From Mycosphaerelloides madeirae (lineage: Eukaryota; Ascomycota; Dothideomycetes; Mycosphaerellales; Mycosphaerellaceae): 64,000 bases of DNA. The first letter of the stretch is position 1; every line of letters begins with the position of its first letter. The notes beneath the pieces are model-generated. The model was not told where the DNA came from. It did no database searches and saw only the letters and a list, made by a program, of their open reading frames with translations. Positions 32,025 through 41,358 of the stretch are shown here, piece after piece. The position numbers and the translations under genes were made by a program. Location: assembly GCA_002785995.1 (NCBI GenBank), contig NHNV01000068.1, forward strand, positions 62,001 to 126,000. The letters run 5' to 3'.

Positions 32025-33783
32025 TCAAACATGTCGTCCATGAGAGCGGCAAAGTCCAGCCCAAGTCTCCATAAACATCATAGCATCTAAACCCACTCGT
32101 CAGCAACCATTCCCTCAAATGACCCTCAGCACTTCTCAAACATACCTTCATCAGTCGTAAACGGCAAAACATAGCTCCCTCCCCTCATCGGCGGCTCATA
32201 AAGCGCCACAAAAACCGAAGGCGCCGGCCGGATAGCCGCAAAACTCACCACCCCTCGCCCCTCGAACTGCGCCCAGTCCGGATCATACGCATACTTCGTC
32301 ACAAAAGCCGTCCAGATGGGCACATTTTTGCGCGGACCGCGGAGCGGGGAAGCTTCTAGGCGTACGACGCCGGAGCCTTGATCGAGGAAGAGTCGGAGGG
32401 CGTGGTACATATTCTCGTGCCGCATCTTGCCTGCGAAGAGCTCCTGCTCATGCCCGGGGTTGTCCGGGTCGAGGAGTTCAAGGTCCTCAACGAGGTCGCG
32501 GTGCGCGACGCCGCGCTCGTCTTGGCGTTTCATGGCGACGAAAGTAGAGTAGAAGAGCACCATCCGCTCGTGGAAGAGGAAATTGAGGCGGGCCCAGAGG
32601 GAGTAGCGGCCGTCCTGGCGGGCGCGGCAGAGTTGGAGACAGGAGCGGTTACGGATGATCTTGAGGTTGGTGAGCGGGGTGCAGTAGTGGAGGGGCTGGG
32701 TGCGGTTTGATGTCGTGATGAGGATGCGGGCGCGGTGGTCGATGGGGCGCCAGTAGAGGCGGACGTAGAGGCGGTCTTGGTCGAAGGAGAGTTGAAGGGC
32801 GCGTTGGAATCCATCGCGGACGAGGTTTTGAAGGGCGTCGGGTTCCGGGTTGCCGTGGCAGGAAGAGCGGTCGTCGGATTGGACTCGAGATTTGTAGCGT
32901 GTTGTGGGATTGTGGCCATCGAAGACGCGCTGGGCCCAGTGGCACAGGCCTGATGAGCCTCCCGTATTTCGGGGATCGTTAGAGTAGGAAGTCTGACTTG
33001 AAGACATGGTATATGATGAGCTAGAGGTGAAAGTCGGAGACAGGGGAGGTTCAGGAGCCATGACTGGCGTACGGTCGACAAACGTATCGTTATCCCACTC
33101 ATCCGACAAGACAGTTGGACTTATTGGTGTGTTCATTCGAGGCATTGGGGGCCGCGTGCCAGCAGGGACAATACGTATTCTTGGAATAGGCGTCGTTGCA
33201 CCTGAAACCGATGATCGTCGACGCTGGCGACGTTGAGCCGCCGACTGTGCCTCAAACAGCTCGCGAAGGTCTCGTCTCAGCTCGCGTGGACTCTCGACAT
33301 CTCCTCCCTCCAGAATGTTGAACTGAATCTCTAGGAAGTCGCGGTACCATTCAAGCCTCTCCAGCAGGTCGTATCCTTCCTCGTTCTCCATGCGGTAGTT
33401 CAGGTCCTCCCAGACCATCTGGTCGGGTCGCTCCCGTCTGCCGAACATATCGAAGATGTCCGCCAGTGTGAGCTCAAGTGTGCGGAAGACCAATTGCAGG
33501 TCATCGTTGATGCGGTAAAACGAAGGCCCATACCGTCGCCCACCCTCTTCATTGTGAATCTGTCTGAGCACTGTATTGATAGCGAACAGCTCTGTGATGA
33601 TAGCCGTGATACGTGTCGCATTCCGAGGTAAGCTCTCGCGGTAACGATACAGCCCTACACGCAGAGTCAACCTGACACAAAACAGCAGAGCCACACAAAG
33701 CACACCGACTCACCAGCAGCAGCATCCTCGCTCTCATTAGCGAATCTGAGCAGCGATCGCTCGCGATTGAAGTCTCCCACCAT
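32025..33783 (-). CDS. Unknown fungal protein with N-terminal helical region
   Basis: Three exons (33714-33783, 32146-33654, 32025-32086) give 546 aa. The introns are 59 nt each, both with good donors and GTTGAC/GCTGAC branch points. If the last intron is not used, the protein ends a little after FTTDEG at 32126. The N-terminal 170 residues are helical (RNATRITAIITELFAINTVLRQI, LVFRTLELTLADIFDMFG), followed by a basic patch (RRQRRRSS) and a Pro/Ser-rich disordered stretch. The C-terminal half is a folded region with HWAQRVFDGHNPTTRYKS and LYVRLYWRPIDHRARILI. I recognise no named family. Proteins of this layout are common in Dothideomycetes and uncharacterised. Confidence 0.7.
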
Positions 33784-34615
33784 GCTATTCGCCGTCGGCT
33801 ATGAAGCCCGGCGCTTGCGTATAGTGAGAGCCCGCTATCATTGGCAGCCCAAGCGCCTGGCGGCCAATGTCGTCGTGCGGCGTGGGGAGGAGGGAGCAGG
33901 AGGCCTGGATACACCGGAGAAAAGAACGATGGTGAGTCGGAGAGATCTCACTTCCCGCGCTCGCTCGCGTCAGCCAGCAAAATCGAGGGTCCTCGTGCTT
34001 GCGGCAGTACCACAATGCGGCGCAGATTTTTTGCGCTGGCACGTCGAGCTATTCTAGATTCCGGTGTGAGGTCTGCGCCAATCAGCTCCAAGCTGTGTTC
34101 TCTCGCCAGGGTTGATTCATAGGATAAGCAGAGTCATATTTCTTTCGTGGTTTTTCGTGCTGATATGATGAGACGAGGGAGACGTCCACGTAAGAGGATC
34201 AAGAAGGCGTGTCGTTGCCTACCTGTGACTCGGACGTGGAAAGTCAAATGCGGTAGCTCATCGCCCCTGCTGCCGGCTGACAGCACAGTCTGCGATTTGG
34301 GCGGCATGATGGGAACAGCTTTCAGTTGTTGACGATGAAGGTGGCGAGGGAGAAAGAGGTGAGGTGAGGTTGAGGACAGGAGAGGTTTGAAACATGTCAG
34401 GCAAATAGGCGCCGTAGGAGTTGTTGGCCTCAGGCATGAGTTTTCAGATTGCCAGCGATATACTTGAAACGTGAGAGGCACAGTACGGAGGTAGAAGAGT
34501 CTCCATTGACGCCAAAGGGTTGAACAAAGAGATGCTTGAAATATATACGCGAGTGCTGGTAAGACCGCCGTAGGACACCCCAACTTTCCTCGGAACTACT
34601 CATGTGCCTCTCCAA
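33784..34615. other. intergenic, about 830 nt
   Basis: This holds the promoter of the preceding minus-strand gene and the 3' flank of the hydrolase gene. A minus-strand frame starting MPPKSQTVLSAGSRGDELPH (ATG 34312) could be a short gene, but I find no convincing second exon, so I do not call it. Confidence 0.35.
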
Positions 34616-36316
34616 CTAATGCTTGATTATTGGCACCATCAAATAAGAGTCAGTCGAGCCTCCTGTATACACCGTCGTCTTACCAGCAAAGACCTCACGC
34701 GGTCGATCGATCTCCGAGTCGTGAAGGAAAGGACCTGACCCCTTCGAAGCCCAGTCTCCAATCTGCGGGCTCTCAGATCGCTCAAAATCATGGCCGCTGA
34801 TTTCGAACGAGAGACGGAAACCAGCGGGCAAGACGATACAAGTGGGCCAGATTTCAATCGCAAGCTCGTATATCTTGTTGGACTCCAAGGGTTGCTCCTC
34901 GTCGTGCGAGTGAAATGGTCGGTATGAGAGGCTGAGAGCCGGGTCTAGCTTTCGCTGTGAAGCACGTAGCCAACCTTGTGCGAGGGGTGCATGCGGCTCG
35001 AGGCTGCCTTGGAATTCGACTTCCTTTCCTTCTGGGGACCAAGCCTGCATAGTTACGAACAGATCGGCGTCAGATGTGGAAGATGAGATGAAGACGGTGG
35101 CCGATAGTGGCCCGGTGATCTCCGTTTCTTGCTGAAGAGGCTCTGACCAGAACTTGAGAGGCTCGCCAGCTGCGTCAAAAGTCAAGCTGTGCTGATGAGA
35201 GCTTGGGTTTGATCCAAGGGCTTGCTCACTTGCATCCAGGAAGAACTTGGTCCAGTTTGTTGAAGGCAGTGGCCAAGCAAACTCTTTACGGAGTTCGACG
35301 TTTTCCGTGAAAGGTCTCCTGACATGAATCTGGACAGGCGGCTCACGATCCCAGCCGTTATCGGCACCTTTGAGGAAGTGATCCAAGAAGCGCTTCTGCA
35401 TGTCCATCGGCTTGTTCAGGTAGAACCATTCCTCGTGCCTCCCAGGATGGACTTCCAGCCACTTCTGAGTAGACGATGTTTGCGTGAAACCCTCGAAATT
35501 GCCTCTAGCATGTAAACCAGCTCCTGCCCAGCTCGCGGCACTCAGAAATGGGACTTTGATTTTCGAGAGGTCGGCTGTTCGGTCTTTGAAGAACGAGTCG
35601 TACAGGGGATTGTCAAGAATCAGCTGTGCCGTGTCCGAGCGATTTTTTCTAAGTTCGTTCTCTGACAGCTCGTCTGGTCCCGTAGCCATCTCCTTAAGCC
35701 AAGGATCCATATGTCCCGTGGGATTGCCGTGCTGGTTACTTTGAACTTGACGAGTGAACCAGGTGTTGTAGAAGGCGATCGAGGCAATGCCTCCATGCCG
35801 CCACACATCTCGGTAGTAGTCCGTTGCTCCCTCCCAGGGTACCATAGCCGTCAAATGGGGAGGTTGCAAGGCCGCCACAAGCCATTGAGTAATGGCATAG
35901 TATGAGATCCCGATCAGACCAACTTTGCCGGTGCTCCATGACTGAACTGCGGCCCATTCGATGGCTTCGTAATAGTCTTTGATCTCGCGGGGCCCATAGA
36001 CGTCGAGAATGCCCGGAGATCTACCCGCGCCTCTCGAGTCGATTCGGATACAGACGTATCCCCAAGCGGTCCAGAGTTCAGGATCGATAGTCTCCCATGT
36101 CATGTATGACTTTGTTGATCCATGTAAGATGTCAGGATGGCGCTCCAGCAACCACTTCCAGGCGCTGGCATATCCGGTCTTGTATTCCACACCCTTGCCG
36201 TAAGGTCCCAGTGTCATCAGCACGGGTGCTGGCTTATTGTCGTCTCGTCGAAAAACATCTGCCCGAAGGAAGATGCCGTCGTCCATAGGAATTGGTACAT
36301 CGCGGTCGATGATCAT
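34616..36316 (-). CDS. CocE/NonD family alpha/beta hydrolase (X-Pro dipeptidyl-peptidase S15-like)
   Basis: 566 aa from ATG 36316 in one exon. The S15 domain opens with VPIPMDDGIFLRADVFRR and carries YVCIRIDSRGAGRSPG and the nucleophile Ser in KVGLIGISYYAITQW. The usual GxSYxG is here GISYYA, so the last Gly is replaced by Ala. A likely His is in EVHPGRHEEWFY. The C-terminal jelly-roll (XPP-type, from about residue 330) ends with IEIWPTCIVLPAGFRLSFEISGHDF, typical of cocaine-esterase-like acyl hydrolases. No signal peptide is seen, so it is probably cytosolic. The substrate is unknown; relatives cleave esters or amides. An upstream coding exon cannot be excluded. Confidence 0.87.
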   Translation of the reverse strand: MIIDRDVPIPMDDGIFLRADVFRRDDNKPAPVLMTLGPYGKGVEYKTGYASAWKWLLERHPDILHGSTKSYMTWETIDPELWTAWGYVCIRIDSRGAGRSPGILDVYGPREIKDYYEAIEWAAVQSWSTGKVGLIGISYYAITQWLVAALQPPHLTAMVPWEGATDYYRDVWRHGGIASIAFYNTWFTRQVQSNQHGNPTGHMDPWLKEMATGPDELSENELRKNRSDTAQLILDNPLYDSFFKDRTADLSKIKVPFLSAASWAGAGLHARGNFEGFTQTSSTQKWLEVHPGRHEEWFYLNKPMDMQKRFLDHFLKGADNGWDREPPVQIHVRRPFTENVELRKEFAWPLPSTNWTKFFLDASEQALGSNPSSHQHSLTFDAAGEPLKFWSEPLQQETEITGPLSATVFISSSTSDADLFVTMQAWSPEGKEVEFQGSLEPHAPLAQGWLRASQRKLDPALSLSYRPFHSHDEEQPLESNKIYELAIEIWPTCIVLPAGFRLSFEISGHDFERSESPQIGDWASKGSGPFLHDSEIDRPREVFAGKTTVYTGGSTDSYLMVPIIKH

Positions 36317-37379
36317 GTTGACTGTTCCGAGTGTCTGTTCTTGTGAGTATGCTGAGAATGTATGCTTACCACTGAGCCGTACTCATCGGCTTTAAGTATC
36401 TCACAGATCGTCTTACAACCATCTTGTTCGTCATTTCGCAAGTGTTCTCCACCGAATCAAAGCATCGGACCGAACATTTGGATATAGCGAACTCACGGCT
36501 ATGTGGTCAATGGACGTACACCGCTCGCATCACCTTGCTCGGCATTGAGCTGGCACCGAAGGCGAGGTGTAGACTGCGAGATTTCACTCATAGCTGCATT
36601 GAAGCATGCGGATGTATGCAATCCGCTCGAAGTTCGCCCGAGTGCTGTATACGCTGCGTCGTCGGCGTTGGAATTGTCGTCATGGCCGCTATCCAAAAGC
36701 AGTGGTCGTCGAAGGGCTTGCTCTCTATGTGGAGGTACTTCCTGCAACTATCCGTGTTCGATGGAAATAGTACGACGTTGATGCTGATATTGATGTTTGG
36801 TGGAGCCTGAAGTTGGGCGAAGAGAAAGCCAAGGCTAGGGCGCTCAAGGCACTTCGAATTTGCACTGGCTTTCTTCCTCCGACAACAATATTATACTTCC
36901 ACGAAAAGGCTGCAGAACACTGCGCATGCTCTCAAACCTCACAGCAATACTCCGCCAGTGTTATGGCAACGTAATGCCGCACACTATACCTCTCCGCAGA
37001 CGACAGGAGAAGTGCGCTCGGATTTGGTCGCCGGCAGCCCAACCAGGCAGCGCGCGGCGTATGATGATTTCAATTCAAAGACATATACCAAGACGCAGCA
37101 ATCTACTGCCATGCTAAATCTGTACTGCAGGGGTATCGCGCTCATGTCCTCAAAGAATGCCTGCCGTGAGGAAGTCCTTCTCATGATCCTGCCGTTCGAA
37201 CGCCCATCCCTATGCTACCGTTGCCTCGTACCGAAGCATTATCACCGTTGCCACTCGTTGAAGAAGAGAAGGGCCGGTCCGAAAAACAGAAACCATCCAA
37301 CTCCGCAGGAGCGCGCAATTTAAAAGAGTGTGTGTCGTGTCGTTACATGAAAATCGGGAAGGTGTCGGCCTAAATTCGT
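36317..37379. other. intergenic, about 1.06 kb
   Basis: The promoter side of the hydrolase gene and the 3' flank of the next minus-strand gene. In one frame, about 25 codons before the hydrolase ATG are open (ILKADEYGSV), but the linking intron would be only 35 nt. No other gene seen. Confidence 0.35.
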
Positions 37380-38016
37380 CTAGACAAACTCGTAGTCCTC
37401 ATCTTCAGCGACCATGACGGCAGCGCCCACATTCTTACCCTTGGCCTTGCGCTTCTTGTCCGGAGTGGGCATGACCGTCTCGCCCTCCGAGTCGAGGAGC
37501 TCGTACTCGCTCTTGACCAGCTTGGTCGTCTCCGCCTCCTCCCACTTCTGCATCGCTTTGGACAGAGCTACATTGAGGATCTGGCTGCCCTTGGTCGGGC
37601 CACGAGCGGCATCGAAAGAGTAGGTGATACCCGCATCGGCCGGTGGCGAAGGCGTCTCGTCATACTCGTCGGAGCCGGAGGAGTCATCAGTAATGGCTGC
37701 CCCCTCGAGCATGTCGTGCTTGCGAGCGAAGTTGTTGACCCGGGCGAGTGATGCTACGGCGCCTTTGGTCTCGCGGCGCTTGTGAGAGTACTCGCTGGGA
37801 TCTTGTCAGCTATCTGATCCTATCCGGAATACTATCCATGACTCACGTCTCGGAAGGGCGATGCGGACGCGGCTTGCCAGGAGCTCGGCCGGCTATCTCA
37901 TCGGTGTTCGCCCCCAGGGCCCACTTGCGTGCCGCATCGCGCGTACGCTTGTAGTCTTGAGCAATGCGGACTTCGGAGAGATCGGCGTGGGAAGAGAAGG
38001 TCTGCTCAGAGGACAT
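37380..38016 (-). CDS. Small charged protein of unknown function
   Basis: Exons 37847-38016 and 37380-37794, joined across a 52-nt intron with a GCTGAC branch point, give 194 aa. The N-terminal half is helical and charged (SEVRIAQDYKRTRDAARKWALG, YSHKRRETKGAVASLARVNNFARKHD). The C-terminal half has an acidic Ser-rich patch (TDDSSGSDEYDETPSPP), a helix (LNVALSKAMQKWEEAETTKLVKSEYELL) and a basic nuclear-signal-like stretch (DKKRKAKGK) before an acidic end. The composition suggests a nuclear protein, which is inference. I do not recognise the family. Confidence 0.65.
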
Positions 38017-39253
38017 GATGTTCGGTGTACCGAGGGTGCGCGTTGGTTGGTTGTTCGGGAGGAGGGTTTCGGTTGAAGAGCTTGGTGTTGTTGTGTCGTG
38101 GATACTGTTATGTTGTTGGACAGCGGTGGTGGACACCTTGATGTCTAGGTGTGAGGGGTGTGATGGGTGTGATCGGAGGGACGGAGGTGAGTTCTCAGGG
38201 GTTGGCGTAGGTGAGGGTGTTTATTGTCAAAGACAAAGAAAGAGACAGAACAGCGACGTGATTGCCCGGAATGACGCTGGTCAAGAGCACCGGAGTAGGA
38301 GGTGACTGGATCGCGGTTGGTTGAGTCACGAGATGATGCCTTCCGCGATACGATGTTGACGATGGCTGAGCGAGGTGAGGAACGCGTTGGTGCCTTCGGG
38401 AATGAGGAAGTATGGACGTTTCTTTACAGAACAAGAAACACGGTGTTTGAATAGATCAGTGGCGTTTGATGCAGCGCAAAGGACGTCAAAGCACTTACAC
38501 AACGCCGCGAGCCGCGTGCCTGCTGCTATCCAACGCACATGCTGGAGCTCTCGGCGCGCGGAGCTCTCGCTGATTGTGGAGTTTGTCGAGATAAGCGCCT
38601 TTCGGGGCAGTGATGTGGGCGAGGGAGTCAGGTGCCTCAGCCACGTGTGCCGTCATTTCAGGAACAACGTGTCTGACTTCACAGGCTTCGGAGGCCTGAT
38701 ACTAACATGCCGACAACTGGCACAGTCCTTGCTGTCTTGTCGGTGTTGTGTTGTTCGAAGCGCTTCACGTTCTCCCCCGCCTCCGTCACACAGGAAGCTT
38801 TGCGTCAACGTTAGAATAGAAACTGGACACCTTGCATTCCTCGCTTCTTCCGCGCACGTGGAGGTTTCCTGTGGTGTTCAACGAGAGACGGATTCGGTCA
38901 GATGAGTGGTGTGCCTGCTGATTTATGCGATCGTTACTGTTTCTTCGCGGGCTCACTCTTATCGAGATGATGGCAGGCGGCGGAAACGCAAACCGAACTT
39001 CACTCGTTCAGAGCCGAGAGGACCGAGAGGAGTCACCTGTGACAAGTATCTTCGATGGTTCTTATATTCTGGACACTGCACGACTCTCGCCAGCCGCAGA
39101 GGAAAGCGCACTGTCACAGATGGCTGACGAGCAGGACAGCTTCTCCCCGCCTTCCTGAAAAAGGCTGAAAAACGACACTGGAAGGGAGAGCATAACTCGT
39201 TACCAAACGACTCGACATCCTCAGCAGATTCCGCAGCAGGTCATCTCTGCGTA
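38017..39253. other. intergenic, about 1.2 kb
   Basis: Upstream of the small charged gene. Plus-strand frames at 38375-39158 overlap one another, lack domains and look like chance. No repeat noticed. Confidence 0.35.
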
Positions 39254-39439
39254 TTAAGAATCCTTCAAGTAAGACCAGCTGTCAGGAAGCCCGCCGGCAC
39301 TCATCATCCAGATCGACTCTTCACAGCTGCCCATGACCTCATATCCTCCAGCTCGAGCTCCCACCAGGAACCCGATTCCGAACGACATCTTGCCAATTGC
39401 CCTGTTTTCTTGGTACCAGACAATCGGCTCTTGCGCCAT
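39254..39439 (-). CDS. Possible small protein, 61 aa
   Basis: The frame from ATG 39439 reads MAQEPIVWYQENRAIGKMSF, then GIGFLVGARAGGYE, and ends LPDSWSYLKDS. The central part is a short hydrophobic, Gly-rich segment that could be a membrane helix. The composition is more protein-like than the frames around it, but no family is recognised and no splice supports it. Confidence 0.35.
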   Translation of the reverse strand: MAQEPIVWYQENRAIGKMSFGIGFLVGARAGGYEVMGSCEESIWMMSAGGLPDSWSYLKDS

Positions 39440-39753
39440 TGTGGAGCCTCTGCTGCTTGAAACGACCACTCACTATCCGGAGTCCTGATTTATCGCGATC
39501 GTGCTAAGAAACTAGAGCTCCATGGATTGCGTGGAGCTCATATATTCGGTAGATCCGATTCGTCATGGCTTGATGATGAGAACAGGGATGATTTTCGGAT
39601 GACGTTGGTGAGTGTTTGTTGCTGTTTCTTTGGGCGAGGGAGTAGATATATGTGATTTCCTCAACATATTATTGCTTCTTAACTCACGAACACTTGACCT
39701 ACGACTCTCGTCAAAACCAACCAACAAAACTCACCAGACACCACATCTTCAAA
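39440..39753. other. intergenic, 314 nt, divergent flank
   Basis: Lies between the possible 61-aa gene and the MT0933-like gene. Nothing else is seen. Confidence 0.35.
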
Positions 39754-40055
39754 ATGTCCGGCCTCCTCAACAAAGCCAAAGAAGCTATGGGCAAGACCGG
39801 CGGCAAGTACGATCAGCAAGCCGACAACTACCTCAACAAAGGTAGATATCCTCCTCCCTCTTCGACGACCTCCAACTAACATATCCAGGCATTGACGAAG
39901 CCACCGACCGCGCCGGCATGGGTGACAAGTACGACGACAAGATTGACAAGTTCGCCGATGGTCAGCTGAACAAGCAGCTCGGCGGTGGCTCTGGCACCAC
40001 CGGTACCACTGATGGTAACGCTTCCGATGGAGGTGCTGCTCCTCAGCAGCAATAG
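39754..40055 (+). CDS. Small MT0933/Rv0909-like protein
   Basis: Exons 39754-39841 and 39889-40055, with a 47-nt intron and a CTAAC branch point, give 84 aa. The protein starts SGLLNKAKEAMGKTGGKYDQ, continues GIDEATDRAGMGDKYDDKIDKF and ends in a Gly/Thr/Gln-rich tail. This amphipathic pattern, with alternating Lys and Asp and a repeated KYD motif, matches a family known in actinobacteria as putative antitoxins (MT0933-like). It is widespread in filamentous fungi, where its role is unknown and often linked to stress. Assignment is by pattern only. No toxin partner is seen next to it. Confidence 0.7.
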
Positions 40056-40147
40056 AGAATGAGAGGGGGTTATGATGTCTTATGGATAATGAATTCAATA
40101 CACCGATTTCCAATTATCCTTTTGCAACTTTTTGGCTTGTGTTTATC

Positions 40148-40603
40148 CTACAGGAACAGCACCGCCGCTCCCACCATCGCGATCCCCAACCCCTCCCTCC
40201 CAACTCCCGTCCCCGCCGCTGCATTCGATGTTGTCTGCGTAGTCGATGTCGTCGTCTGCGAAGCAACCGTCGCACTCATACTCCCGCTCTCCGTCCCGGT
40301 CGTCGTAATCGAAACCGGTCCCACCCCCGACACCGTCCCAGTCGTCGTCATGGTCGTGTTGAGTGAAACAGGTCCCACACCCGACACCGTAACACTCGTT
40401 GAATTCGAATGCGGTCCCCCAACATGGTTAGAGATAGGAGAGAGTGTCGACAAGTCCGTGAGCGTAAGACTATTGTGGACGGAGATTGTGGGATGGATTG
40501 GACCGAGAGGTGTGAGGGTTTCGGTTGTGGAGGTGCCGGTGAGGGTTACGTCGGCGGCGACGAGGGAGGCTGCGAAGAAAAAGAGCGACGTGGGGGAGAG
40601 CAT
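40148..40603 (-). CDS. GPI-type Ser/Thr-rich cell-wall protein
   Basis: 151 aa in one exon from ATG 40603. A signal peptide (MLSPTSLFFFAASLVAADV) precedes a Thr/Ser-rich domain. A tandem repeat is visible: SGVGPVSLNTTMTTTGT directly followed by SGVGPVSITTTGTESG. The C-terminus TTSNAAAGTGVGREGLG followed by the hydrophobic tail IAMVGAAVLFL is a typical GPI attachment signal, with Asn-Ala-Ala as the likely site. Heavy O-glycosylation and location in the wall or plasma membrane are inferred. It converges on the MT0933-like gene. Confidence 0.75.
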   Translation of the reverse strand: MLSPTSLFFFAASLVAADVTLTGTSTTETLTPLGPIHPTISVHNSLTLTDLSTLSPISNHVGGPHSNSTSVTVSGVGPVSLNTTMTTTGTVSGVGPVSITTTGTESGSMSATVASQTTTSTTQTTSNAAAGTGVGREGLGIAMVGAAVLFL

Positions 40604-40710
40604 CGTGGGTACAGTGGGTGTTCTTAGGGCTTTGATGTGGTGTAGTTGTTGAGTTTCTCGCAGACGGTTTTTTATTCTTGACTTGGACTCCACCCTGTTG
40701 TTCCTCGATG

Positions 40711-40718
40711 CTTATATA
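40711..40718 (-). promoter_or_regulatory. TATA box of the GPI-type protein gene
   Basis: TATATAAG on the minus strand, about 108 nt upstream of ATG 40603, fits a TATA box position in filamentous fungi. Confidence 0.45.
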
Positions 40719-41358
40719 TTCTTGGCTCCCTTTCTTATTCTTTGTACAGTATATGATTTCGGCAGAGAGCTGACGACAACTCGTGAATTTGTGGCGGGGT
40801 TGAAGTTGAAGCACCTTCCCACCACGCATATGATCGACACGCCTGAAACATTGGCTCAATGCGGCTGATGGAAAGAGTGAATGCGCCGTGACGAATGAGA
40901 TGCAGGAAGCGAGACATTGAAAAAGTGCAGGTACATGTAAAAATCTTACATACACCTTACCGTACGCAGCAGCTGTGACGAGTGGGCAACGTTCAGTCGA
41001 GGCTTTCTCTCTGTGAGCAGGGATCAGCAAGCTATCGATCCAGAGACTCGCGATGAGATTCTTGTGTGATTGAACGAGATGTTCAGAGAAGTCCAACAGC
41101 GTACAGTATTATCTCGACAATTCGCACTAAGAGCTACCCCGAAGGCACAAACGGAAAGGCTGAGAAGATCGCAACACCATCGTCCATCCCGCCATGACAT
41201 CCGTCTTTGTAATTGAGGCCGCCGAAGGAAAAAATTTGTGAAAAGTCGTGTCGCGGAATTCGTGCTCGTGTCGGAGATTGTTTCTGGGTAAATGGGTGTA
41301 GTGTGCTGTGTGGTCCGAGGAGCCAATTAGAAAGGATTGGGGGCATTAGAATGATCAT
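40719..41358. other. intergenic, about 640 nt
   Basis: Upstream of the GPI-type gene and 3' flank of the zinc-finger gene. Minus-strand frames at 41024-41358 show no domain. Confidence 0.35.

Noticed and set aside
36335..36369. GTAAGC...CAG intron just upstream of the hydrolase ATG
   Set aside because: Only 35 nt, shorter than any other intron here, and the upstream frame has no ATG.
38375..38905. Plus-strand frame of 176 codons
   Set aside because: Arg/Ser/Cys-rich composition typical of a chance frame, with no domain and no splice continuation.
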